The notes beneath the pieces were generated by a model, which did no database searches, was not told the DNA's origin, and saw only the letters and a program-made list of their open reading frames with translations. DNA of 64,000 nt, taken from assembly GCF_047675955.1 (NCBI RefSeq), contig NW_027327637.1:186001-250000 (forward strand), in the 5' to 3' direction. Position 1 is the first letter of the stretch; each line of letters starts with the position of its first letter. A program made the translations under genes and the position numbers. Shown in pieces: positions 1 through 11,176 of this stretch. Source of the stretch: Chlorocebus sabaeus (Eukaryota; Chordata; Mammalia; Primates; Cercopithecidae).

Positions 1-59
1 TGGAAGCCCATAGAGGGCTATGGTGAAAAAGGAAATATCTTCCGTTCAAAACTGGAGAG
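1..59 (+). repeat. Partial alpha-satellite monomer at left edge
   Basis: The window opens inside a monomer, at TGGAAGCCC, and reaches the first HindIII-phase boundary at 60. It reads ACTGGAGAGA before the HindIII site, a GGAGAG variant shared with copies near 9339 and 11231, showing this edge is cut out of a longer array. Confidence 0.9.
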
Positions 60-3000
60 AAGCTTTCTGAGAAACTGTTCTATGTTCTGTTAATTCATCT
101 CACAGAGTTACATCTTTCCCTCCAAGAAGCCTTTCGCTAAGGTTGTTCTTGTGGAATTGGCAAAGGGATATTTGGAAGCCCATAGAGGGCTATGGTGAAA
201 AAGGAAATATCTTCCGTTCAAAACTGGAAAGAAGCTTTCTGAGAAACTGCTCTGTGTTCTGTTAATTCATCTCACAGAGTTACATCTTTCCCTTCAAGAA
301 GCCTTTCGCTAAGGCTGTTCTTGTGGAATTGGCAAAGGGATATTTGGAAGCCCATAGAGGGCTATGGTGAAAAAGGAAATATCTTCCGTTCAAAACTGGA
401 AAGAATCTTTCTGAGAAACTGCTCTGTGTTCTGTTAATTCATCTCACAGAGTTACATCTTTAACTTCAAGAAGCCTTTCGCTAAGGCTGTTCTTGTGGAA
501 TTGGCAAAGGGATATTTGGAAGCCCATAGAGGGCTATGGTGAAAAAGGAAATATCTTCCGTTCAAAACTGGAAAGAAGCTTTCTGAGAAACTGTTCTATG
601 TTCTGTTAATTCATCTCACAGAGTTACATCTTTCCCTTCAAGAAGCCTTTCGCTAAGGCTGTTCTTGTGGAATTGGCAAAGGGATATTTGGAAGCCCATA
701 GAGGGCTGTGGTGAAAAAGGAAATATCTTCCGTTCAAAACTGGAAAGAAGCTTTCTGAGAAACTGCTCCGTGTTCTGTTAATTCATCTCACAGAGTTACA
801 TCTTTCCCTTCAAGAAGCCTTTCGCTAAGGCTGTTCTTGTGGAATTGGCAAAGGGATATTTGGAAGCCCATAGAGGGCTATGTTGAAAAAGGAAATATCT
901 TCCGTTCAAAACTGGAAAGAAGCTTTCTGAGAAACTGCTCTGTGTTCTGTTAATTCATCTCAACGAGTTACATCTTTCCCTTCAAGAAGCCTTTCGCTTA
1001 GGCTGTTCTTGTGGAATTGGCAAAGGGATATTTGGAAGCCCATAGAGGGCTATGGTGAAAAAGGAAATATCTTCCGTTCAAAACTGGAAAGAAGCTTTCT
1101 GAGAAACTGCTCTGTGTTCTGTTAATTCATCTCACAGAGTTACATCTTTCCCTTCAAGAAGCCTTTCGCTAAGGCTGTTCTTGTGGAATTGGCAAAGGGA
1201 TATTTGGAAGCCCATAGAGGGCTATGGAGAAAAAGGAAATATCTTCCGTTCAAAACTGGAAAGAAGCTTTCTGAGAAACTGTTCTATGTTCTGTTAATTC
1301 ATCTCACAGAGTTACATCTTTCCCTTCAAGAAGCTTTTCGATAAGGCTGTTCTTGTGGATCTGGCAAAGGGATATTTGGAAGCCCATAGAGTTCTATGGA
1401 GAAAAAGGAAATATCTTCCGTTCAAAACTGGAAAGAAGCTTTCTGAGAAACTGCTCTGTGTTCTGTTAATTCATCTCACAGAGTTACATCTTTCCCTTCA
1501 AGAAGCCTTTCGCTAAGGCTGTTCTTGTGGAATTGGCAAAGGGATATTTGTAAGCCCATAGAGGGCTATGGTGAAAAAGGAAATATCTTCCGTTCAAAAC
1601 TGGAAAGAAGCTTTCTGAGAAACTGCTCTGTGTTCTGTTAATTCATCTCACAGAGTTACATCTTTAACTTCAAGAAGCCTTTCGCTAAGGTCGTTCTTGT
1701 GGAATTGGCAAAGGGATATTTGGAAGCCCATAGAGGGCTATGGTGAAAAAGGAAATATCTTCCGTTCAAAACTGGAAAGAAGCTTTCTGAGAAACTGCTC
1801 TGTGTTCTGTTAATTCATCTCACAGAGTTACATCTTTCCCTTCAAGAAGCCTTTCGCTAAGGCTGTTCTTGTGGAATTGGCAAAGGGATATTTGGAAGCC
1901 CATAGAGGGCTTTGGTGAAAAAGGAAATATCTTCCGTTCAAAACTGGAAAGAAGCTTTCTGAGAAACTGCTCTGTGTTCTGTTAATTCATCTCACAGAGT
2001 TACATCTTTCCCTTCAAGAAGCCTTTCGCTATGGCTGTTCTTGTGGAATTGGCAAAGGGATATTTGGAAGCCCATAGAGGGCTATGGTGAAAAAGGAAAT
2101 ATCTTCCGTTCAAAACTGGAAAGAAGCTTTCTGAGAAACTGCTCTGTGTTCTGTTAATTCATCTCACAGAGTTACATCTTTAACTTCAAGAAGCCTTTCG
2201 CTAAGGCTGTTCTTGTGGAATTGGCAAAGGGATATTTGGAAGCCCATAGAGGGCTATGGTGAAAAAGGAAATATCTTCCGTTCAAAACTGGAAAGAAGCT
2301 TTCTGAGTAACTGCTCTGTGTTCTGTTAATTCATCTCACAGAGTTACATCTTTCCCTTCAAGAAGTCTTTCGCTATGGCTGTTCTTGTGGAATTGGCAAA
2401 GGGGTCTTTGGAAGCCCATAGAGGGCTATGGTGAAAAAGGAAATATCTTCCGTTCAAAACTGGAAAGAAGCTTTCTGAGAAACTGCTCTGTGTTCTGTTA
2501 ATTCATCTCACAGAGTTACATCTTTCCCATCAAGAAGCCTTTCGCTAAGGCTGTTCTTGTGGATCTGGCAAAGGGATATTTGGAAGCCCATAGAGGGCTA
2601 TGTTGAAAAAGGAAATATCTTCCGTTCAAAACTGGAAAGAAGTTTTCTGAGAAACTGCTCTGTGTTCTGTTAATTCATCTCACAGAGTTACATCTTTCCT
2701 TTCAAGGAGCCTTTCGCTAACGCTGTTCTTGTGGAATTGGCAAAGGGATATTTGGAAGCCCATAGAGGGCTGTGGTGAAAAAGGAAATATCTTCCGTTCA
2801 AAACTGGAAAGAAGCTTTCTGAGAAACTGCTCTGTGTTCTGTTAATTCATCTCGCAGAGATACATCTTTCCCTTCAAGAAGCCTTTCGCTAAGGCTGTTC
2901 TTGTGGAATTGGCGAAGGGATATTTGGAAGCCCATAGAAGGCTATGGTGAAAAAGGAAATATCTTCCGTTCAAAACTGGAAAGAAGCTTTCTGAGAAACT

Positions 3001-3630
3001 GCTCTGTGTTCTGTTAATTCATCTCACAGAGTTACATCTTTAACTTCAAGAAGCCTTTCGCTAAGGCTGTTCTTGTGGATCTGGCAAAGGGATATTTGGA
3101 AGACCATATAGGGCTCTGTTGAAAAAGGAAATATCTTCCGTTCAAAACTGGAAAGAAGCTTTCTGAGAAACTGCTCTGTGTTCTGTTAATTCATCTCACA
3201 GAGTTACATCTTTCCCTTCAGGAAGCCTTTCGCTAAGGCTGTTCTTGTGGAATTGGCAAAGGGATATTTGGAAGCCCATAGAGGGCTATGGTGAAAAAGG
3301 AAATATCTTCCGTTCAAAACTTGAAAGAAGCTATCTGAGAAACTGCTCTGTGTTCTGTTAATTCATCTCACAGAGTTACATCTTTCCCTTCAAGAAGCCT
3401 TTCGCTAAGGCTGTTCTTGTGGAATTGGCAAAGGGATATTTGGAAGCCCATAGAGGGCTATGGTGAAAAAGGAAATATCTTCCGTTCAAAACTGGAAAGA
3501 ATCTTTCTGAGAAACTGCTCTGTGTTCTGTTAATTCATCTCAAAGAGTTACATCTTTAACTTCAAGAAGCCTTTCGCTAAGGCTGTTCTTGTGGAATTGG
3601 CAAAGGGATATTTGGAAGCCCATAGAGGGC

Positions 3631-6600
3631 TATGGTGAAAAAAGAAATATCTTCCGTTCAAAACTGGAAAGAAGCTTTCTGAGAAACTGCTCTGTGTTCT
3701 GTTAATTCATCTCACAGAGTTACATCTTTCCCTTCAAGAAGCCTTTCGCTAAGGCTGTTCTTGTGGAATTGGCAAAGGGATATTTGGAAGCCCATAGAGG
3801 GCTATGGTGAAAAAGGAAATATCTTCCGTTCAAAACTGGAAAGAATCTTTCTGAGAAACTGCTCTGTGTTCTGTTAATTCATCTCACAGAGTTACATCTT
3901 TAACTTCAAGAAGCCTTTCGCTAAGGCTGTTCTTGTGGAATTGGCAAAGGGATATTTGGAAGCCCATAGAGGGCTATGGTGAAAAAGGAAATATCTTCCG
4001 TTCAAAACTGGAAAGAAGCTTTCTAAGAAACTGCTCTGTGTTCTGTTAATTCATCTCACAGAGTTACATCTTTAACTTCAAGAAGCCTTTCGCTAAGGCT
4101 GTTCTTGTGGAATTGGCAAAGGGATATTTGGAACCCCTAGAGGGCTATGGTGAAAAAGGAAATATCTTCCGTTCAAAACTGGAAAGAAGCTTTCTGAGAA
4201 ACTGCTCTGTGTTCTGTTAATTCATCTCACAGAGTTACATCTTTCCCTTCAAGAAGCCTTTCGCTAAGGCTGTTCTTGTGGAATTGGCAAAGGGATATTT
4301 GGAAGCCCATAGAGGGCTATGGTGAAAAAGGAAATATCTTCCGTTCAAAACTGGAAAGAAGCTTTCTGAGAAACTGCTCTGTGTTCTGTTAATTCATCTC
4401 ACAGAGTTACATCTTTACCTTCAAGAAGCCTTTCGCTAAGGCTGTTCTTGTGGAATTGGCAAAGGGATATTTGGAAGCCCATAGAGGGCTATGGTGAAAA
4501 AGGAAATATCTTCCGTTCAAAACTGGAAAGAAGCTTTCTGAGTAACTGCTCTGTGTTCTGTTAATTCATCTCACAGAGTTACATCTTTCCCTTCAAGAAG
4601 TCTTTCGCTATGGCTGTTCTTGTGGAATTGGCAAAGGGGTATTTGGAAGCCCATAGAGGGCTATGTTGAAAAAGGAAATATCTTCCGTTCAAAACTGGAA
4701 AGAAGCTTTCTGAGAAACTGCTCTGTGTTCTGTTAATTCATCTCACAGAGTTACATCTTTAACTTCAAGAAGCCTTTCGCTAAGGCTGTTCTTGTGGATC
4801 TGGCAAAGGGATATTTGGAAGCCCATAGAGGGCTATGTTGAAAAAGGAAATATCTTCCGTTCAAAACTGGAAAGAAGTTTTCTGAGAAACTGCTCTGTGT
4901 TCTGTTAATTCATCTCACAGAGTTACATCTTTCCCTTCAGGAAGCCTTTCGCTAAGGCTGTTCTTGTGGAATTGGCAAAGGAATATTTGGAAGCCCATAG
5001 AGGGCTATGGTGAAAAAGGAAATATCTTCCGTTCAAAACTGGAAGGAAGCTTTCTGAGAAACTGCTCTGTGTTCTGTTAATTCATCTCACAGAGTTACAT
5101 CTTTCCCTTCAAGAAGCCTTTCGCTAAGGCTGTTCTTGTGGAATTGGCAAAGGGATATTTGGAAGCCCATAGAGGGCTATGTTGAAAAAGGAAATATCTT
5201 CCGTTCAAAACTGGAAAGAAGCTTTCTGAGAAACTGCTCTGTGTTCTGTTAATTCATCTCAACGAGTTACATCTTTCCCTTCAAGAAGCCTTTCGCTTAG
5301 GCTGTTCTTGTGGAATTGGCAAAGGGATATTTGGAAGCCCATAGAGGGCTATGGTGAAAAAAGAAATATCTTCCGTTCAAAACTGGAAAGAAGCTTTCTG
5401 AGAAACTGCTCTGTGTTCTGTTAATTCATCTCACAGAGTTACATCTTTCCCTTCAAGAAGCCTTTCGCTAAGGCTGTTCTTGTGGAATTGGCAAAGGGAT
5501 ATTTGGAAGCCCATAGAGGGCTATGGTGAAAAAGGAAATATCTTCCGTTCAAAACTGGAAAGAATCTTTCTGAGAAACTGCTCTGTGTTCTGTTAATTCA
5601 TCTCACAGAGTTACATCTTTAACTTCAAGAAGCCTTTCGCTAAGGCTGTTCTTGTGGAATTGGCAAAGGGATATTTGGAAGCCCATAGAGGGCTATGGTG
5701 AAAAAGGAAATATCTTCCGTTCAAAACTGGAAAGAAGCTTTCTAAGAAACTGCTCTGTGTTCTGTTAATTCATCTCACAGAGTTACATCTTTAACTTCAA
5801 GAAGCCTTTCGCTAAGGCTGTTCTTGTGGAATTGGCAAAGGGATATTTGGAACCCCTAGAGGGCTATGGTGAAAAAGGAAATATCTTCCGTTCAAAACTG
5901 GAAAGAAGCTTTCTGAGAAACTGCTCTGTGTTCTGTTAATTCATCTCACAGAGTTACATCTTTCCCTTCAAGAAGCCTTTCGCTAAGGCTGTTCTTGTGG
6001 AATTGGCAAAGGGATATTTGGAAGCCCATAGAGGGCTATGGTGAAAAAGGAAATATCTTCCGTTCAAAACTGGAAAGAAGCTTTCTGAGAAACTGCTCTG
6101 TGTTCTGTTAATTCATCTCACAGAGTTACATCTTTACCTTCAAGAAGCCTTTCGCTAAGGCTGTTCTTGTGGAATTGGCAAAGGGATATTTGGAAGCCCA
6201 TAGAGGGCTATGGTGAAAAAGGAAATATCTTCCGTTCAAAACTGGAAAGAAGCTTTCTGAGTAACTGCTCTGTGTTCTGTTAATTCATCTCACAGAGTTA
6301 CATCTTTCCCTTCAAGAAGTCTTTCGCTATGGCTGTTCTTGTGGAATTGGCAAAGGGGTATTTGGAAGCCCATAGAGGGCTATGTTGAAAAAGGAAATAT
6401 CTTCCGTTCAAAACTGGAAAGAAGCTTTCTGAGAAACTGCTCTGTGTTCTGTTAATTCATCTCACAGAGTTACATCTTTAACTTCAAGAAGCCTTTCGCT
6501 AAGGCTGTTCTTGTGGATCTGGCAAAGGGATATTTGGAAGCCCATAGAGGGCTATGTTGAAAAAGGAAATATCTTCCGTTCAAAACTGGAAAGAAGTTTT

Positions 6601-7068
6601 CTGAGAAACTGCTCTGTGTTCTGTTAATTCATCTCACAGAGTTACATCTTTCCCTTCAGGAAGCCTTTCGCTAAGGCTGTTCTTGTGGAATTGGCAAAGG
6701 AATATTTGGAAGCCCATAGAGGGCTATGGTGAAAAAGGAAATATCTTCCGTTCAAAACTGGAAGGAAGCTTTCTGAGAAACTGCTCTGTGTTCTGTTAAT
6801 TCATCTCACAGAGTTACATCTTTCCCTTCAAGAAGCCTTTCGCTAAGGCTGTTCTTGTGGAATTGGCAAAGGGATATTTGGAAGCCCATAGAGGGCTATG
6901 TTGAAAAAGGAAATATCTTCCGTTCAAAACTGGAAAGAAGCTTTCTGAGAAACTGCTCTGTGTTCTGTTAATTCATCTCAACGAGTTACATCTTTCCCTT
7001 CAAGAAGCCTTTCGCTTAGGCTGTTCTTGTGGAATTGGCAAAGGGATATTTGGAAGCCCATAGAGGGC
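3631..7068 (+). repeat. 1,719-bp (10-monomer) tandem duplication, two copies
   Basis: Copy 1 is about 3631-5349 and copy 2 about 5350-7068. Matching markers are GTGAAAAAAGAAAT at the start of both, GAACCCCTAG at 4131 and 5850, GAGTAACTG plus CAAAGGGGTATTT, and GGAAGGAAGC at 5041 and about 6760. The unit is ten monomers minus the one deleted base. The corresponding region at 14.8-16.5 kb is single, so this event is later than the 11-kb duplication, or one copy was lost there. Confidence 0.85.
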
Positions 7069-7089
7069 TATGGTGAAAAAGGAAATATC

Positions 7090-7106
7090 TTTCGTTCAAA
7101 ACTGGA
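7090..7106 (+). promoter_or_regulatory. Near-match to CENP-B box (8 of 9 core bases), representative
   Basis: Against the core NTTCGNNNNANNCGGGN, this site reads TTTCGTTCAAAACTGGA: TTCG, the central A and C-GG are present, and only the G at 7103 is replaced by T. It arises in the ATCTTTCG variant; the majority ATCTTCCG monomer scores lower. It lies about 20 bp downstream of the place that holds the CENP-B box in human monomers. The same variant recurs in dozens of monomers, for example at 7434-7450 and 16891-16907. Binding is doubtful because the CGGG block is important for CENP-B. Confidence 0.4.
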
Positions 7107-9928
7107 AAGAAGCTTTCTGAGAAACTGCTCTGTGTTCTGTTAATTCATCTCACAGAGTTACATCTTTCCCTTCAAGAAGCCTTTCGCTAAGGCTGTTCTT
7201 GTGGAATTGGCAAAGGGATATTTGGAAGCCCATAGAGGGCTATGGAGAAAAAGGAAATATCTTCCGTTCAAAACTGGAAAGAAGCTTTCTGAGAAACTGT
7301 TCTATGTTCTGTTAATTCATCTCACAGAGTTACATCTTTCCCTTCAAGAAGCCTTTCGCTTAGGCTGTTCTTGTGGAATTGGCAAAGGGATATTTGGAAG
7401 CCCATAGAGGGCTATGGTGAAAAAGGAAATATCTTTCGATCAAAACTGGAAAGAAGCTTTCTGAGAAACTGCTCTGTGTTCTGTTAATTCATCTCACAGA
7501 GTTACATCTTTCCCTTCAAGAAGCCTTTCGCTAAGGCTGTTCTTGTGGAATTGGCAAAGGGATATTTGGAAGCCCATAGAGGGCTATGGTGAAAAAGGAA
7601 ATATCTTTCGTTCAAAACTGGAAAGAAGCTTTCTGAGAAACTGCTCTGTGTTCTGTTAATTCATCTCACAGAGTTACATCTTTCCCTTCAAGAAGTCTTT
7701 CGCTAAGCCTGTTCTTGTGGAATTGGCAATGGGATATTTCGAAGCCCATAGAGGGCTATGGTGAAAAAGGAAATATCTTCCGTTCAAAACTGGAAAGAAG
7801 CTTTCTGAGAAACTGCTCTGTGTTCTGTTAATTCATCTCACAGAGTTACATCTTTCCCTTCAAGAAGCCTTTCGCTAAGGCTGTTCTTGTGGAATTGGCA
7901 AAGGGATATTTGGAACCCCTAGAGGGCTATGGTGAAAAAGGAAATATCTTCCGTTCAAAACTGGAAAGAAGCTTTCTGAGAAACTGCTCTGTGTTCTGTT
8001 AATTCATCTCACAGAGTTACATCTTTCCCTTCAAGAAGCCTTTCGCTAAGGCTGTTCTTGTGGAATTGGCAAAGGGATATTTGGAAGCCCATAGAGGGCT
8101 ATGGTGAAAAAGGAAATATCTTCCGTTCAAAACTGGAAAGAAGCTTTCTGAGAAACTGCTCTGTGTTCTGTTAATTCATCTCACAGAGTTACATCTTTAA
8201 CTTCAAGAAGCCTTTCGCTAAGGCTGTTCTTGTGGAATTGGCAAAGGGATATTTGGAAGCCCATAGAGGGCTATGGAGAAAAAGGAAATATCTTCCGTTC
8301 AAAACTGGAAAGAAGCTTTCTGAGAAACTGTTCTATGTTCTGTTAATTCATCTCACAGAGTTACATCTTTCCCTTCAAGAAGCCTTTCGCTAAGGCTGTT
8401 CTTGTGGAATTGGCAAAGGGATATTTGGAAGCCCATAGAGGGCTATGGTGAAAAAGGAAATATCTTTCGTTCAAAACTGGAAAGAAGCTTTCTGAGAAAC
8501 TGCTCTGTGTTCTGTTAATTCATCTCACAGAGTTACATCTTTCCCTTCAAGAAGCCTTTCGCTAAGGCTGTTCTTGTGGAATTGGCAAAGGGATATTTGG
8601 AAGCCCATAGAGGGCTATGGTGAAAAAGGAAATATCTTCCGTTCAAAACTGGAAAGAATCTTTCTGAGAAACTGCTCTGCGTTCTGTTAATTCATCTCAC
8701 AGAGTTACATCTTTAACTTCAAGAAGCCTTTCGCTAAGGCTGTTCTTGTGGAATTGGCAAAGGGATATTTGGAAGCCCATAGAGGGCTATGGTGAAAAAG
8801 GAAATATCTTCGGTTCAAAACTGGAAAGAAGCTTTCTGAGAAACTGCTCTGTGTTCTGTTAATTCATCTCACAGAGTTACATCTTTCCCTTCAAGAAGCT
8901 TTTCGATAAGGCTGTTCTTGTGGAATTGGCAAAGGGATATTTGGAAGCCCATAGAGGGCTATGGAGAAAAAGGAAATATCTTCCGTTCAAAACTGGAAAG
9001 AAGCTTTCTGAGAAACTTCTCTGTGTTCTGTTAATTCATCTCACAGAGTTACATCTTTCCCTTCAAGAAGCCTTTCGCTAAGGCTGTTCTTGTGGAATTG
9101 GCAAAGGGATATTTGTAAGCCCATAGAGGGCTATGGTGAAAAAGGAAATATCTTCCGTTCAAAACTGGAAAGAAGCTTTCTGAGAAACTGCTCTGTGTTC
9201 TGTTAATTCATCTCACAGAGTTACATCTTTAACTTCAAGAAGCCTTTCGCTAAGGCTGTTCTTGTGGAATTGGCAAAGGGATATTTGGAAGCCCATAGAG
9301 GGCTATGGTGAAAAAGGAAATATCTTCCGTTCAAAACTGGAGAGAAGCTTTCTGAGAAACTGTTCTATGTTCTGTTAATTCATCTCACAGAGTTACATCT
9401 TTCCCTCCAAGAAGCCTTTCGCTAAGGTTGTTCTTGTGGAATTGGCAAAGGGATATTTGGAAGCCCATAGAGGGCTATGGTGAAAAAGGAAATATCTTCC
9501 GTTCAAAACTGGAAAGAAGCTTTCTGAGAAACTGCTCTGTGTTCTGTTAATTCATCTCACAGAGTTACATCTTTCCCTTCAAGAAGCCTTTCGCTAAGGC
9601 TGTTCTTGTGGAATTGGCAAAGGGATATTTGGAAGCCCATAGAGGGCTATGGTGAAAAAGGAAATATCTTCCGTTCAAAACTGGAAAGAATCTTTCTGAG
9701 AAACTGCTCTGTGTTCTGTTAATTCATCTCACAGAGTTACATCTTTAACTTCAAGAAGCCTTTCGCTAAGGCTGTTCTTGTGGAATTGGCAAAGGGATAT
9801 TTGGAAGCCCATAGAGGGCTATGGTGAAAAAGGAAATATCTTCCGTTCAAAACTGGAAAGAAGCTTTCTGAGAAACTGCTCTGTGTTCTGTTAATTCATC
9901 TCACAGAGTTACATCTTTCCCTTCAAGA

Positions 9929-9945
9929 AGCCTTTCGCTAAGGCT
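9929..9945. other. Dyad 1: 6-bp arms AGCCTT/AAGGCT, 5-nt loop TCGCT
   Basis: AGCCTT (9929-9934), loop TCGCT, AAGGCT (9940-9945) form a perfect inverted repeat able to make a small hairpin on either strand. It recurs in most monomers. Common variants break one pair or more: CGCTTAGGC, CGCTAAGCC, CGCTAACGC, CGCTATGGC and CGCTAAGGTT. Short dyads of this kind have been proposed as marks of centromeres that lack CENP-B boxes; that role here is inference. Confidence 0.7.
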
Positions 9946-9977
9946 GTTCTTGTGGAATTGGCAAAGGGATATTTGGA

Positions 9978-9992
9978 AGCCCATAGAGGGCT
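9978..9992. other. Dyad 2: 5-bp arms AGCCC/GGGCT, 5-nt loop ATAGA
   Basis: AGCCC (9978-9982), loop ATAGA, GGGCT (9988-9992) form a second inverted repeat, 49 bp after the start of dyad 1, with the same loop length. It abuts and overlaps the start of the A-box-like element. The one-base-deleted monomers (GAACCCCTAGAGG type) lose this dyad but gain a tighter one, CCCT-AG-AGGG. Confidence 0.65.
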
Positions 9993-10007
9993 ATGGTGAA
10001 AAAGGAA
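9987..10007 (-). promoter_or_regulatory. pJalpha-like A box (representative; recurs in most monomers)
   Basis: Seen: AGGGCTATGGTGAAAAAGG followed by AA. Its reverse complement matches the human A-box/pJalpha consensus as I remember it (TTCCTTTTYCACC... then RTAGGCCT), differing at one base of the terminal GGCCT. Known: in human alpha satellite the A box and the CENP-B box occupy the same place in alternative monomer types, so this array appears to be A-type at the homologous position. Many monomers depart from the motif, reading CTATGTTG, CTATGGAG or CTGTGGTG. Binding in this species is inference. Confidence 0.6.
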
Positions 10008-11176
10008 ATATCTTCCGTTCAAAACTGGAAAGAAGCTTTCTGAGAAACTGCTCTGTGTTCTGTTAATTCATCTCACAGAGTTACATCTTTAACTTCAAGA
10101 AGCCTTTCGCTAAGGCTGTTCTTGTGGAATTGGCAAAGGGATATTTGGAAGCCCATAGAGGGCTATGGAGAAAAAGGAAATATCTTCCGTTCAAAACTGG
10201 AAAGAAGCTTTCTGAGAAACTGTTCTATGTTCTGTTAATTCATCTCACAGAGTTACATCTTTCCCTTCAAGAAGCCTTTCGCTAAGGCTGTTCTTGTGGA
10301 ATTGGCAAAGGGATATTTGGAAGCCCATAGAGGGCTATGGTGAAAAAGGAAATATCTTTCGTTCAAAACTGGAAAGAAGCTTTCTGAGAAACTGCTCTGT
10401 GTTCTGTTAATTCATCTCACAGAGTTACATCTTTCCCTTCAAGAAGCCTTTCGCTAAGGCTGTTCTTGTGGAATTGGCAAAGGGATATTTGGAAGCCCAT
10501 AGAGGGCTATGGTGAAAAAGGAAATATCTTCCGTTCAAAACTGGAAAGAATCTTTCTGAGAAACTGCTCTGCGTTCTGTTAATTCATCTCACAGAGTTAC
10601 ATCTTTAACTTCAAGAAGCCTTTCGCAAAGGCTGTTCTTGTGGAATTGGCAAAGGGATATTTGGAAGCCCATAGAGGGCTATGGTGAAAAAGGAAATATC
10701 TTCCGTTCAAAACTGGAAAGAAGCTTTCTGAGAAACTGCTCTGTGTTCTGTTAATTCATCTCACAGAGTTACATCTTTCCCTTCAAGAAGCTTTTCGATA
10801 AGGCTGTTCTTGTGGAATTGGCAAAGGGATATTTGGAAGCCCATAGAGGGCTATGGAGAAAAAGGAAATATCTTCCGTTCAAAACTGGAAAGAAGCTTTC
10901 TGAGAAACTTCTCTGTGTTCTGTTAATTCATCTCACAGAGTTACATCTTTCCCTTCAAGAAGCCTTTCGCTAAGGCTGTTCTTGTGGAATTGGCAAAGGG
11001 ATATTTGTAAGCCCATAGAGGGCTATGGTGAAAAAGGAAATATCTTCCGTTCAAAACTGGAAAGAAGCTTTCTGAGAAACTGCTCTGTGTTCTGTTAATT
11101 CATCTCACAGAGTTACATCTTTAACTTCAAGAAGCCTTTCGCTAAGGCTGTTCTTGTGGAATTGGCAAAGGGATAT

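Larger units (their letters stand above)
1..7760 (+). repeat. Left copy of long-range duplication (partner at 11177-17217)
   Basis: Private marker combinations recur at fixed distance: GCTCCG at 765 and 11941, CAACGAG at 961 and 12137, CATAGAGTTC at 1385 and 12561, TCTTTGG at 2405 and 13581, GAACCCCTAG at 4131 and 15307, GGAAGGAAGC at 5041 and 16217, all 11,176 bp apart (11,177 at the extreme left). After 7069 the offset becomes 9,457 bp (AAGCCT at 7705 and 17162), because this copy holds an extra 1,719-bp tandem duplication. Similarity fades after about 7.76-7.9 kb. The left limit lies outside the window or near its start. Confidence 0.85.
9891..10011. other. Three A/T-only six-base runs per monomer (candidate HMGA/alpha-protein sites)
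   Basis: The reference monomer contains exactly three runs of six A/T bases: TTAATT at 9891-9896, ATATTT at 9969-9974 and AAATAT at 10006-10011. Known: the African green monkey alpha-protein (HMGI/HMGA class) was described as binding A/T runs of about six bases at three places per 172-bp repeat and was linked to nucleosome positioning. The number and size seen here fit that description; occupancy is inferred. Confidence 0.6.
9861..10032 (+). repeat. Reference consensus alpha-satellite monomer (172 bp)
   Basis: This copy is a good type specimen. It starts at one intact HindIII site (AAGCTT at 9861-9866) and ends just before the next (10033), exactly 172 bp, and has the majority base at the variable sites I compared: GCTCTGTG rather than TTCTATG, TTTCCCTTC rather than TTTAACTTC, CGCTAAGGC, TTTGGAAGCCC, and CTATGGTG. 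Within it lie three six-base A/T-only runs (9891-9896, 9969-9974, 10006-10011), two dyads (9929-9945, 9978-9992) and an A-box-like element (9987-10007). 172 is not a multiple of three, so the reading frame shifts by one in each successive monomer, which argues against any coding role. Confidence 0.93.

Noticed and set aside
7090..7106. True CENP-B box
   Set aside because: The CGGG block reads CTGG and the site is about 20 bp off the usual place in the monomer; reported only as a near match.
7201..7407. Recurring 68-codon open frames (about twenty copies, for example 7201-7407, 16658-16864, 63427-63633) as genes
   Set aside because: They start at GTG, run through 1.2 monomers, and exist only because point changes remove a TGA and a TAA. 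The repeat length is not a multiple of three, and there is no promoter, splice or conservation sign separate from the satellite.
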